Assembly: GCF_905475345.1 (NCBI RefSeq)
Contig: NC_066589.1
Coordinates: 9,250,001-9,314,000 of the forward strand
Direction of reading: 5' to 3'
From: Vespula vulgaris
Taxonomy: Eukaryota > Arthropoda > Insecta > Hymenoptera > Vespidae
DNA: 64,000 nucleotides
Position 1 is the first letter of the stretch. Each line of letters starts with the position of its first letter. A program made the position numbers and the translations under genes. The notes beneath the pieces were generated by a model, which had not been told where the DNA came from, made no database searches, and saw only the letters and a list, made by a program, of their open reading frames with translations. Below are positions 39,696 to 52,503 of this stretch, in pieces.

Positions 39696-41164
39696 TTAAA
39701 ATTTGTCTTCTTCTTCTTTAAGCGATCTTGCATGTATTGGTGATAATGTTGCAATTGTAATAAAACCTGTATGACCAGGCAACGAATGAGCATGAGTTAC
39801 GGTCAAAAATTTCTCTTGTTCTTGTTTCTCTTTTACATTTGCTTGTTTCATTTTTTCATACTCTTGCTGTAAAGTAAAATATATATATATAGAACAAAAA
39901 AAAATTATTAATTGTGACGTTAATATAACGCAGTGTTATCGAACGAACTTCATTTATACCTTATATTTTAAACAATCTAAATTTAAAACAGGTAAATTCT
40001 TATACTGTACAGTTAATTCTCTTTGCAAACATTCATAGGTACTTATTTCAATAAAACCTTCTAATGCAAGTTCCGCACAAGTTCTTTGAACTTGTTCGAT
40101 ACATGGTGAAAACGAACACAACTTCCCTCCTATCGAATAAAAAAACAAATTTATAATTCCATATAGTTTTTGATAAAGCTATGTAAATTCTCATTTTACC
40201 TGTCATCTTTAACGCATTTATCGCATGCTTTACCACTAACCACGGATGTGGTAAATCTAAAAATATCGCATCTATTTTGTTTTCCACTGTTTCTCCAAAC
40301 CCTTCAGCACAAACGTCTCTACATTCTACAGTAACGAAATCATCAAGACCATGCCTCTTAAATTCTGCGCTAGCGATATTTACACGCTGTTCGTGAAAAT
40401 CAAACGTATAAAGATGACCAGCTGGACGTATAGCACGAATTAATGCATGTGAAAGAGAACCACTTCCAGTACCTAGAATATAAACGATCAAATATAATCA
40501 ATGTTACATTTAAAATTGAATACTTAAAAAATGATATACATTCGTATATTATCGATAGGTTAATAGTATTTCCATTATGTTTCATAATAAAAGCTAAGTG
40601 AAAATTACGACGACAACTTGTTCAATTTACTGCGATCGATTTAAAATATCAAATATACAAAAAAATATTGAAATAAGTTCAAGAAATGTACCCAAGAGTA
40701 GGCTTTTCGAAGCTTTTGCTTAAGCCTGTAGTTACTTTAGCCTGGGGTTTTAATTACAGATTAGAGAAATAGATGTATGCAAGGATTAAAGTTCAGCTGC
40801 TTTCTCAACCTGTCTCAATGATTGTTTGGCCTGGTGAAAGTTCCATCAAGTGTATAATTAAACTTATGTCTGGACTATAAATAATTTGTGTTCTATGTGG
40901 AACGGTTAGAGTCCAAAGCTCTGGAGTAGGTTGTAAAACGTATCCCCATCCTCTGGACAATTGTACTTTGCTACCATATTTTTGGCCGATAAGGGACACC
41001 ACTTTGAGCGCACCATAGATAGTTTGAAAAACGTTTTCTACCATAACACCCTTCTTGTTCAAAGTTTTCGGAGTCACTTCCAACGAATGCATATTACCAG
41101 GTCCTAAATATAAAATAATAACGTCCCCTTCTTCTATCATCTCTTTTGTCTTTTTAAAACTCAT
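39696..41164 (-). CDS. TRMT61A: tRNA (adenine(58)-N1)-methyltransferase catalytic subunit TRMT61A
   Basis: With its non-catalytic partner (TRMT6) this enzyme methylates A58 in the T-loop of tRNAs using S-adenosylmethionine, in the nucleus. Exons on the minus strand: 41164-40810, 40472-40200, 40129-39960, 39866-39696; 969 nt, 322 residues against about 290 in human. The N-terminal beta domain shows MSFKKTKEMIEEGD and LQPTPELWTLTVPHRTQIIY. The AdoMet site is ETGTGSGSLSHA at about residues 117-128, with the acidic ribose-binding region after it (LYTFDFHEQR). The catalytic-motif equivalent is DLPHPW with Asp about residue 191. CSFSPCIEQVQRTC follows in exon 3. The C-terminal KEEEDKF tail is acidic. 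The start is the first ATG and matches the conserved MSF start of the family. Confidence 0.95.
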
Positions 41165-41311
41165 GTTGTACCGTTACGAAAAATAACCTCTTGGATGAAT
41201 TCACTTCTACGTGGTATAACGTTTTATATCGATTTGTTTACGCAGTGTTGCCAATATATGAAAAAAAAAATAATACAAAATAATATTCTTTATCATTTTC
41301 AGAAAAGTACA

Positions 41312-41353
<42 letters not shown>

Positions 41354-43314
41354 AAATGATGTAATTAATTATGTTTATTTATTAATTATCAATAATTATG
41401 ACAAAGAGAATAAAGGGAAAATATAATGCATAAAAATAGATGTCGCTTTATAACGCGTCGATAATTACCAACACAGTAGTTGAAAACTACATTATCGACA
41501 TATATATATATATATACTTGCATACGTAATGCAACGCACTCTATATTACGTATACAGAAACTTAAAATTACTAAAAAGAATAAATGTCGTATTGCGTTTA
41601 TTAAAACGATTGTTCGATTTAATTTTGCAAAATGTATATATTCACTCGATAAAAACGAAAAGTCGAAATTTACTAATATCTAAAATCGAGCGATTATTTG
41701 TGGAAATAAAATTAAGTGGGCAAAGTTTTAATTTCATGTTTTTTCGATAATATTTTTTGGAAATTTAAGAATCAGTTTAAAAATAAAAATGGCTAGCATT
41801 CGTTAAATACGCATATCGACAAATTTCGATGCCTGGTAATTAACTATGTTTGCTTCATACAGAAATTCTGATTTTCAGGTCACCTCTATTAAAGAAAAGT
41901 AGTTATCTAAGGCGGTCACATTTGCCTATATATAAGGTGAATTGATCCAAAGTAGTCAACTTGTATAAAAAAAAAAAAGAGAGAGAAAGAAAAAGAAAAA
42001 AAAAGAAAAAGATGTTTAAGCTTCACTTTCACGACTGTGGTATGTACGCACTTTTACGTATATATGTATATATATATATATAAAACTCATCAGTCTTTTT
42101 TACCTTAACCGTTGATCTCTTATTTCTTGTCTTCTAATACATATTTGTACATTTACACCAGGTTTTATTATCCTCAAGACAACACGACGGAGTTAACTAA
42201 TAAAGATGACGCATCAGAATTATTTCGAAAGATCATCATTTTTGAATTTTTTCTTCAGGATCATCAATGTCCTCATTTTGAAATGGAATGTATATGAAAT
42301 CTTAGAATAAGACGGAACTCTTATATTCTAGAGCTCGTATTACGAAAGAATCGTCGTTAATAAATCGTATCAATATATACGATATCTTACACAGAATTTC
42401 AAATTACGTTTTAATTACTTAAAGAAATTTTGTCTAGGTTAAAAAATTATTTTAACGCGTTCGCATTAAACGCTTCTTACGAAACATATTATTTCTTTTT
42501 TTAATTTATAGAACGCGAAGTATCGATTCGAGAAGGAAGTATAACGATGACCGGTGACGGCAATTTATTATGTAGCAGGAAGTTTAGTTCGCTAATGAAA
42601 AATCTTAACCGAAGCGGAAAACTGAAAATAAAGAGTACGCTCTGACGCATGCACTCAGATAAGTATCTTCTTCATTGTCGGTACAAATACAAGTTTATAC
42701 GATTATCAGCGGATATTGCGGAAATATGGTATGCCTTTGTAAAACTATCCAATGTACAATGGTACGAGTAAAAAGGGTGATGAGAGAAGATGGTGAAGGA
42801 CGGAGGAGAGGGAGTGAACAAGTTTTGTTTGTTGCTTTACTTTATTAATTATAAGATGGAGGCATAGTTTCCTACAGCGTCCCACTTTGCAACACTTTCA
42901 CTCTTCAACAGTTACGTTACATCCAGCGCAGCAACGCAGCACCGATGAGGAGCTCCCTCCCGGCAAGGGAACAACTATCCTCTCGATAACTGCTTATTTG
43001 AAGAACTCAAACAGAGAATCGGTATCGTGTTTGACACGCGATACTACTTCGATTTCTACGAAACTCTCTGCTAATAGAAATTATGCAATCATACGATATC
43101 TCCATATCCATTTTCTCTGCCGACACGTATATGATAAACTAATCATTGTCTTTGATATGTTTTAGAGATTATCTTTTTTATTTCCTTTTTTCACTATATA
43201 TATATATATTTTTATAAAGGCCATAAACGACAATCATCCACGACGTTTATATCTTTTTTTTTAAATACTTTAATGGTTGTTTATATCCAGGAAATATATT
43301 TCATTCCTTTTACG

Positions 43315-43354
<40 letters not shown>

Positions 43355-43774
43355 GTATGTGTGTGTATGTGTTTTGATATTGTCGATAATCATCATCCGT
43401 TGTAAATGAAAATCTTAAAAAAATATGAAGATTCTCTTTCCATCATATTCGAAACTCCTCGTAGTTATTTGTACCTCTTACGGCAACGTAAGTGAAAGTT
43501 GCCAAGTGGGACACGCGTCTTGAATCTTGACGGCACTTGAACGTTCGCCAAATCCTTCTCGCTTAGTTTCTCTGCCGCCTGCGCGAACGTTGATCTTTTG
43601 ACAAAATTAATAAAGGCACACATTTTACTCAGTCAAACCTCAACGATGCCAATCTTTCTCTGTCTCTGTCTATCTTTTTCTCACTCTCTTTCTAAATCTT
43701 GTTTATTCTTTACGATGACGTTATTAGATGAAACGATTTCGTAAAGCAATTATTCATTTTTCCAAAGAAAATTA

Positions 43775-43810
<36 letters not shown>

Positions 43811-44562
43811 GTCTCATTAAAAGTAGATACCTACTAATAAACGACGTACATACTTACATGTCTGTATGATGAGAGATACGCAAGAACGCGTGAGAAACAG
43901 AGTGAAGGATCATCGATGATTCTCGAGAGGTCGATTTCGTATACGTCTTACGCAATATACAAGAAGTTTCCAGTGCAGAAGCTTTTGCAACCGAAGTATC
44001 TACTAGGTCATCCCATTTAACTGGTTTACTAGATCTCAAAAGATTTCATAAGAAACAGCGAACACGAACGGCCGTTAAGAAAAAGAACAATGCTCGCTCT
44101 TACACGCACTAGCCAGGTACACATCATTACTTTCCATCGGACAAAGATTAATAATCCTCATTCATAATCAAATAACTGGACTAGAACTGTTTAATTAGGT
44201 ACTTCTTTCAACATTTCATTTATCAAGGAAGATCTTAGGAAAAAGTTATTTCTATCGAGCGGATGAAATCTTTCAAGGAATAAAAGGATCAAAATAGAAT
44301 ATTTTAATCGATATCGAATCATCGGGCGGAAGTATCGATTAAATGGAGATATTCAATAGTTTTTAGAGAATCGTAGAAGAGACGAATAAATGATTAAAAT
44401 AAAAACGAGCCGAACAAAAAGAAAACAAATAAATTAAAAATTCTAGCCATCGTACTTTCTAAGAGAGAGACCAAAAGTCGGAAGAAAGAGGAAGAACGAT
44501 ATCATTCAACGAATATATATATATACACACATATATATACACACATATATATACACACATAT

Positions 44563-44612
<50 letters not shown>

Positions 44613-45131
44613 CTAAAGCTAGCGAGTGTGAAAGGGTTAACAGTGAGATGGGAAGAAACCGATGAAAACTATAGATTACGTACACGTATTAAACGACTAC
44701 TAACCCAAAAGAAAGGTAGGTAGGTAGGTAGGTAGGTAGACTTCGTTTTCGATGGGCCTTGGAGGTCACCGAAAAAGTGATGCTTGGTTAATATAATCGG
44801 CCATGTCCCCTACCTTTCTCGGAGTTGTGGAGAGAGAAAGAAAGAGAGAGAGAGAGAGAGAAGTGGACCCAAGGAAAGTCTAACAACAAGGGTGCTCATC
44901 CTCTTCGGTTCGTATACTTCGCGTTCATCGACCGTTAGCCTCCTCTCTTCGAGTTCGAACGGCCTTTCCTTTTCTTCTTTCGTAACTAGTCCGTCGTCGT
45001 GGTGACGTAAAGATACTATTGATATCCGTTCGAGTCGAGTCAAATAAAATTTATTACTTTCTATAATCGTTAAAGATGCTGCGTATGATTTATATGTCAC
45101 ATATATAATAGTCACATACATATACATACGT

Positions 45132-45181
<50 letters not shown>

Positions 45182-45587
45182 ATTAACAAATAAAATACTT
45201 TCAGATATCATCGATGATAGATACGCGTACTTATTTATACGGCAAGTTCTTTCTACAAATCGACGAGGGAATATCAAAGATTAACGCCATATTACATACA
45301 TCCCTCAGTCTTATGTAAAACCGCAGGATGTGATATGTCACTCACCTGTCGTCCATAAAACTTCAACTGCTGTAACAAGATACACTAATACGTCCTGTCC
45401 TCTCCTCTTTCTTCTGTCTAATAAATAAAAAAGAAAAAGAAACACACAAAAAATACAAAGAAAAAAGGAAAGAAAGGAAAGAGAGAAAATAGCATCTACA
45501 TAACACATACAAATAAGAAGAAACGTGCTTCTCTCTTCTGGTTGTGTACCCACGTGAACGTAAGTAGTTGACACGTAGTAAAGAACC

Positions 45588-45674
45588 AGGAGGTGGAGGT
45601 GGTGGAGGTGGTGATGGAGGAGAAGGAAGAGGAGGAGGAGGAGGAGGAGGAGGAGGAGGAGGAGGAGGAGGAAG
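45588..45674 (+). repeat. G-rich (GGA/GGT)n tract
   Basis: GGTGGAGGT-type units pass into about 12 GGA repeats. The plus strand is almost C-free over about 85 nt, so quadruplex or triplex folding is possible. Confidence 0.85.
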
Positions 45675-45706
45675 AGATGGCGAAGGATGACCGTAGAGAC
45701 GAAGCG

Positions 45707-45749
<43 letters not shown>
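45707..45749. repeat. (CTTA)n microsatellite
   Basis: About ten TACT/CTTA units; on the minus strand this is (GTAA)n, the same motif as the array at 20684-20758. Confidence 0.9.
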
Positions 45750-45750
<1 letters not shown>

Positions 45751-45980
45751 TGCCAGTGAATTTTCATGTTAACCCCGGAGTATAGAGAAAGGTGCCCCAC
45801 CGTCGTCATTCGATATTAGAGAGGCGCTTCTTGACTTACGAAGGATGGTGGTGGCATCGAGTAGGGAGAAACGGGCCTCTGGTCCCAATCTGTCTTCAGT
45901 TCCCATGCGAGCTTCCATTCGATATCGTTCGGTCTGCGCGTCCGATTAATATTTCATCTTTTATTTTCTTTCTCTTTCTT

Positions 45981-46011
<31 letters not shown>

Positions 46012-47097
46012 TTCTTTCTCTCTTTCTTTTCCCTCTTTCTTTTCTCTCTTTCACACACGTATACACACTGTCACACACACTCATACACTCTTCTCTATCA
46101 TCTCTTTCTCTTTATTTCACTAATCTTCTCTTTCTCTCTCTTTCTTTTTTCCGGCTAAGTAGACATGTCATCGCCAACGAGTTAGCGTCCAACGAACGAC
46201 CTTGAAGGCCTGGTAATCATTTGAAAGAAGATACAAATCTAACCCGAGCGCTAGCATTCAGTTTTTGCGGATTGAAATCTCCCTTACCGGATCATCATGT
46301 GGTCCCTCAAATTGGTAATTATAAGGTCGATCAAATTTCAACTTATGAGGCAGCGGAAGTTTCTCTTTTGTTAGAATCACTGGTAAAAGTTATCAGTTTT
46401 CCGATTGAAAACGATCGAACACGCTTCTACTTTCATCGTAATAAGCGGCATCTTCGCAGTTAGCGACAAATGGAAACGTGGAAAGTCGGTTCGTTCCGTT
46501 CCGTTCAGTTTGCACATACGTCCTATGTATTTACTTAAGTCTCCCGCCGTCGGTGCATTATTATTGACACGCTCGTTTTTCTCAAAGGCTCCCGACACGC
46601 TCCTTCATTGTCGGCATTGAAGCGTTTTGACGGTCAAGATCGAAATTTCACTCGTTCGATCTCTTCCATAGCTTTATATATATGTATGTGTGTGTGTGTG
46701 TGTATATATATGTATTTGTTATTGCATAGATAGATAGATAGTGTTATCGAACATTTTTTCGTTGTATCATTAAAGTTATTGAATAATTCGGATAGGACAG
46801 ATCTTCCTAACTTAAAAGAGTTAATCAAAGTTTTTTACGATCATATCAGGACAAAGGGGTAAAGAGGGGAGGAGTCAAGTGCGGTTAACTCGACTTTAAC
46901 CATATCGAGAACACGAACTGACTCGGAAATACATTTATCGAGGCAAATACTATCTAGCTACCTACCTATCTACCTAGCTACCTATGTATCTGTTCATTCG
47001 GCGTCGGTAGAATACAAATCGATCAGCCTTCTATGGACTTACAGGATATCTTTTCTCGATAGGCTTGAATCAGGTCAGTCGGTTAATCACGCCATCG

Positions 47098-47104
47098 TAT
47101 AAAA
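47098..47104 (+). promoter_or_regulatory. Candidate TATA box upstream of the Gln-rich gene
   Basis: TATAAAA lies 165 bp before the ATG at 47263. If used, transcription would start near 47130 and the ATG at 47263 would be the natural start without an upstream exon. No clear initiator motif is seen, and AT-rich sequence makes chance matches common. Confidence 0.25.
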
Positions 47105-47262
47105 CGTTTCCGTGAAGAGGATGATTTTTCTTTTCGATCGCGATGCGATTTCTTTTCGATCGACTTATATATATATGTGTGTGTATGTATGTATGTATGT
47201 ATGTATATATGTATATATACCCACCATGTACCTATACATTCGATAATTAATTACTTCAAATC

Positions 47263-49345
47263 ATGATTAATGTTTTTCAGGTAATAATCCTGGCGACAAT
47301 CGTCTTCGTCACGAGTTATGCCAAAGAGGAAACGACCAAGAATCGAGACAAGAGACAACAGATACCTTATCATGCTAGAAGGGGTGCTAGACCACCGCCT
47401 TATGCCGTTCAAATGGAACCAATCGTTCAATATTCTCAACGAGATCCTCTCTATAATCCTTTGATAAATTCGAAGAGCGACGATCTTGGTATATACGAAG
47501 AGAATCCATCGAGTTATTATCAATCGGAACCAGAGCCAATTATTGAGATTATCATTAAAGAATCCAACGAGTCTTTGCCAACTCCGGTACCACCTCCGAC
47601 TCCACCGCCGTCGAGACCAACGAAAGAACCAATACAAGTTTATTACGTAAAGTATGAAAAGAAAGGAGGCTATGGAGAGAAATCTCGAGTCGTCTACGAT
47701 CCACCCGTACGTGCTTTGACACCGGTAGAAGAACACGAAGAAATCAAACCCAAGCATCATAAGGAAGAACCTATTCAACCGGTAACTCCATCACCTCCAG
47801 AACCATCGACAACTTTAAGAGCTATCATTCGACCGGACAGCGAGACTTATCATTCCGGTGGTAGCGGAATCCGTGTTACCTTTGGAACGGAACAATTACC
47901 ACCTAACAATCATAACAAACGTAATGACATTGAAGCTCCGGTTTCTACTCAAGTTACAAAACCTCATTCTCTTGGTTCTGTTGCACCTGGTACACCTAAA
48001 CGACAACATGGTCCTTATCAGCCTTTACAGCCTGTACAGCAAAGAGTACCACCTGCATTTCCACAGCAAAGAGTCGTTAATTCTTTTCAACCACCGCTAT
48101 CTTTAATTCCACAACAACAGATTCAACAGCAACAACAGCAGTTACCTTTAAAGTTTCTACCACAACGACAGCAACAATTCCCACCTGCTTTATCAGTGAG
48201 AAATCAATTGCAAAGACCACAGCAACCATCGTTACCAATTCAGGGTTTGCCTGATCTATCGCAACGAACACCGTCCACTGCTTTCGGTCCTCCTCATCGT
48301 ATTAGTATAAATCATCCTCAACAGCCAGGACTTCCACCGACGCTATCGGTTTCTCATCAAAGCGTGCAATTACAAAATCAACCGCTTGGACCTATTCAAC
48401 CTAATTTCAACGTGGAACGAAAACAACCTCAGCAACAGCAACAACAACAACAACAACAACAGCAACAACCTCCGATATTTTCGCAACAAGAACAAGAGAA
48501 GCAACGATATCACGAACAGCGACGTCAGCAAGAGGCATTGAAGCAACGCGAACATCAACGGCAACGCGAACAGCAAAGACTTCAGGAACATCGTAGACTC
48601 GTAGAACTACAGCGACAATTCGATCAACAGAGGCATATAGAACAGCAAAGACAAGTGGAACAACAACAGAGACAAGTGGAACAGCAAAGATTGGCGGATC
48701 AACAGAGACTCGTTGAACAACAGAGATACGCGGAACAACAAAGATTGACGGAACAACAGAGACTTGCGGAAGAACAGAGACTGGTGGAACAGCAGAGATT
48801 GGCTGTTGAACAGCAAAGGCTACAGGAACGTCAAAGATTGCATGAACAGCATCGAATTCAGGAACAAAGAAGACGTAAACAAGAACACGAACAAAGACTC
48901 TTGCAAGAGCAACAATATCGTACATCTTTGAAATATAATCAGGCTATTCCTCCGCAAGGTGGTATTCCAGGTCAACCTCCATTACCTATTCAAAAGCCAG
49001 AAGGAGAAATCTTTAAGGCCGTGCCAAAGTTGGAACAACATTATGCGATCAGAGAGAATCCGTTACATCCAGGCCCGTTCCCACCGAATCCAGTACAATT
49101 ATCGTCTTTTCCAGAAAGTTCGTTGAATCAGTACCAGGCAACGCATCAGTTAAACACTTTACAAGATTCCCGACAAATCGTAGGAGGTCAATCGAATCGA
49201 ATTTTGAACGACGAAGTACCACGACAGTTACAACAACAAATTGAAAATCAACAAGTTCCCTCGAGTCATCGACATTTAACGTTTAACCCAGATTCGCTAG
49301 GACATCAACAGACGCAGCTATCTTTGACACCATCCATAAACACTC

Positions 49346-49379
<34 letters not shown>

Positions 49380-50687
49380 GCAACATCGTCAAAGAGAGCA
49401 ACAATCTTTCTGGGGACGTTCACCCTCTCAAAACAACGATATACAAAAATCCCAAACAATTTACGCAACACCAGTTAGTATCCCTTCTGAATTCGGATCA
49501 CCTACCGGCAGGACATCCTACAGGAATACTCCATTTTCTAGCAGTAGCACGACAACGACGACAACGACTACTACGACCACAACTACCACCGAAGCACCGA
49601 CGACAACTACTCTATCACCGAAAAACGAAGCGAAGATCAAAGAGAACATCGCAAATTTACCGGACGAAGTACCAGACGATATAAGGGAACAACTTTTGAG
49701 TTCCGGTATTTTGGGTAACGCTGACATACAAATACTTGATTACGACAAGGTCGGTGGCATACCAATCGAGAAACTACCGCCCGAGGCATTGGCAAATTTC
49801 TACGGTGCTGGAGGTGCTTCCGCAGTGGCAGCGAGCGAGCCGATACCGTCTATCATTAAAAAACCTGAGATTTCATTGTCCAACGAAGACAGCGTTTCTG
49901 CTGGTACCTCTCAAAGCGTTACTTCTTTATCGAAATACGAACCGCCTAATAAGGAAATGATGGAGAGCACGATCATGGGAAGAACCAAGATCGAGCAGGC
50001 CACTTTGAGGCCAGGTGGTGTAGAGATGAAAGTAGTACGGTTCGATCCAAGTACGGAGCAAGGCCGAGCAGTGGCCGAGCAACATATACGACCTGACGCG
50101 ACCAGACTCGAACCGGTCACTATAGGTCCGGAAAATCACGACCAATACAATCGTTATTTGCCGCTTAAAGTAAGCGGTGCTTCGTTTCCTATACCAGATG
50201 TACCCGATCTAAAAGATCGAAAAATAACGAGCGTGGTCGTACTCGCGCCGGTTGATTATCGTTTTCAGGAAAAGGATAAAGGTCTCGAAACTAGAGAGGA
50301 CAGAAAGATCGATGACATACAGGCTGTTAAATTTTTAGCCGGCGATACGCTCAAACAACTCGTTAAAAAGCCTACTCTAGATAATTATAAAAAGTGGTTG
50401 GAACAGGAAACTCGTACCGAACCTCAAAGACAATCTGTTGTATTATTAATCACCATGTAAGTATTATACACTCCGAGATATTTTCCCTTCGATCGAATGG
50501 AATAATAAGCTATAGAAAGATTTCTCTTTTCAGGCCGTCCAATGATCAAAGTAAAAACGACAAGGAGATATTCATGTACGATGTCAATTCGCAATCGGTT
50601 AGCAAAATGTCTGGGGATTTATCGACGGCCTTTGTCGATGCTGCCGAAAGCAACTCCGACAGTACCGATGATTTTACTGGATTTTAA
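47263..50687 (+). CDS. Large secreted Gln-rich protein with heptad array; family not recognised
   Basis: Two exons, 47263-50456 and 50534-50687, give 1115 residues. Residues 1-20 form a signal peptide (hydrophobic VIILATIVFV, cleavage after SYA). RDKR at 28-31 is a possible furin site. Then come a Pro-rich patch (about 106-121), a VYYVKYEKKGGYG segment (about 126-138), poly-Gln runs (about 390-403 and 695-708), a Gln/Arg/Glu array at about 407-553 with units like EQQRLVE, a Thr-rich mucin-like run (about 761-782), and a less repetitive C-terminal region (about 785-1115) with DIQILDYDKVGG and LPPEALANFYGAGG. An extracellular or cuticle-matrix role is inference. The start is uncertain: TTTTTCAG at 47273-47280 could be an acceptor, with the start codon in an upstream exon. 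The codons are real, since the frame stays open for 3.2 kb and splices in frame. Confidence 0.85.
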
Positions 50688-50851
50688 ACGATCGATCGTG
50701 ATTAATCATCTCTCTAACGATTATATCATTATTTAACGTCTTTGATTAGGATCTAATCTCGGAGTCTAATCGATTAATATCATCGACCGCATTGAGATTT
50801 GTCAATATTTTTTGTACCTTCTATTTCGTTCTTTTTCTTTTCTTTTTTCTC

Positions 50852-50855
<4 letters not shown>

Positions 50856-50934
<79 letters not shown>
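50856..50934. repeat. (ATT)n microsatellite, about 26 units
   Basis: An uninterrupted 79-nt ATT run, preceded by CTTTT-type low complexity. Confidence 0.95.
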
Positions 50935-50935
<1 letters not shown>

Positions 50936-51346
50936 TCTACACGTATCATATACAATCGTAATAACGTATGTATATGTGCATGTACATATGAGAGAGCAAG
51001 AGGGAACTATCGAATCGAGGATGATGATTTCATGCGGATAACGAAGCAAAAGCGAAAGTCCTGTAAGCTAGAAATAGAAAACGTAAGGAAAGTTTACACG
51101 TGAGGAATACACGGCACCTAGCAACGGCCATTTCTCGGAATGACGAATCACCATGTCGAGAAATATATGTTTATTAAAAGGAAAAAAGGAAAAAAAAAAG
51201 ATCACACAAAAGAGAAACAAAACAAAAGAAGAAAAAAAATCAAACACCCTCCCAAACAAAAAGAAAACAAAACAAAAAAAAACAGGGACACTGCAAGATA
51301 TTTCACATGGAAAAACACTGATAAAACAACATGGAATATGACATGA

Positions 51347-51492
<146 letters not shown>

Positions 51493-51569
51493 GTACATAC
51501 TTCTTGTAGATATATTAACGATGTATGATTATGTATATAACGCAGATCTTTTTTTACATTTTTATACGA

Positions 51570-51575
51570 AATAAA
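51570..51575 (+). terminator. Candidate polyadenylation signal AATAAA
   Basis: First clear AATAAA found downstream of the Gln-rich gene in unique sequence (ACGAAATAAACGC), about 880 nt past the stop. Confidence 0.4.
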
Positions 51576-51944
51576 CGCAATCCTTTTGTACGTGGATATT
51601 GTTAACTTTCTGTGAATTCTACGAAAGGATCGAACGAAAGTGAGATCTTCTCACGTGCGCACACATTCAAACACCCACACAAGCACGCATACAGACACAC
51701 TACCACCATTTCCCGTCCCACCTTCCCTCTCTCCCTTCCTCCTTCTTCTTCGATATAGGTGAATGGATTCATTTGAAATTCTATGAAATCGCATAGGAAT
51801 ATTGCAAGCAATTCACTTCTATTTTCTACGAGTTCAACTCGTCTTGGCTCGTGAACTTGACGAATAAAGAAATAGGCTATCTTCATTAAACTTTCATCGT
51901 TTCTACGTCGGAATACACGTTACATGATTGATAAAAAGAATTTA

Positions 51945-51988
51945 TAATAATAATAGTAATAATAATAATAATAACGATACTAATAATA

Positions 51989-52043
<55 letters not shown>

Positions 52044-52503
52044 AATTAACAGAATAGTAACAGTAATAAAAAAATCATGATAGAAAGTTTTAATTTCTCA
52101 CGCTTTTAAAAATGCCATGACGCTAGTCAAATTGAATGAATCGATACTTACGAATGAAATATCGATTGAGATCGAGATTGTGATCTATTGAAGAAATTAT
52201 CATAATAATAATAATAGTAATAGTAATAAGAATAATAATAATAATAATAATACAAACTACAGTGCGTAGTAGTAATAGTAGTAATAGTAGTTGTAATGTA
52301 GTATTGTAGCAATAATAGTAATAGTATTAAAGTAGTAGTAATAATAGTAGTGGTAGTACTAGTATTAAAAAAAAACATGATAGAAAGTTCGAATTTCGCA
52401 GACTTTTAAAGATACTACAAAGCTAATGATATTGAATAAAGAATCGATACTTACGAATGAAATATCGATCGAGATTTCAAGATCGTGATCTATCGAAGAG
52501 ACT
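51945..52503. repeat. Duplicated block with AAT-type triplet repeats
   Basis: A segment beginning ATGATAGAAAGTT (52077 and 52376) and ending in GAATCGATACTTACGAATGA plus AATATCGATYGAGAT occurs twice, about 300 bp apart. Each copy is preceded by long TAA/TAG triplet arrays (51948-52041 and 52199-52368). The copies are diverged by scattered substitutions and small indels. Confidence 0.75.

Larger units (their letters stand above)
41165..47262. other. Gene-poor interval between TRMT61A and the Gln-rich secreted protein gene
   Basis: No complete gene is supported. It contains TA runs (41320-41350, 43318-43353, 44573-44611, 45137-45178), (CT)n at 43780-43806, TAGG repeats at 44715-44740, a GGA tract at 45588-45674, (CTTA)n at 45707-45749, and CT tracts at 45970-46045. 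GC-richer unique stretches at 43470-43620, 44740-45005, 45750-45955 and 46200-46640 look like possible promoters or 5' UTR exons of the downstream gene. Short frames inside them lack recognisable domains. Confidence 0.5.

Noticed and set aside
42887..43165. 92-codon plus-strand frame in a GC-richer stretch
   Set aside because: No family resemblance. The stretch may be transcribed as 5' UTR, but coding is unsupported.
44810..45277. 155-codon minus-strand frame
   Set aside because: Contains translated TA and GA/CT repeats; no domain.
46221..46620. Overlapping 71-80-codon frames on both strands
   Set aside because: Overlap each other on opposite strands with no recognisable motif; probably a regulatory or UTR stretch.
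47251..47778. 175-codon minus-strand frame over the start of the Gln-rich gene
   Set aside because: Antisense shadow; Trp/Arg/Phe-rich composition without any domain, and it overlaps a strong coding exon.
48407..48925. 172-codon minus-strand frame, Val/Ala-rich
   Set aside because: It is the antisense shadow of the CAA/CAG-rich heptad array in the Gln-rich protein.
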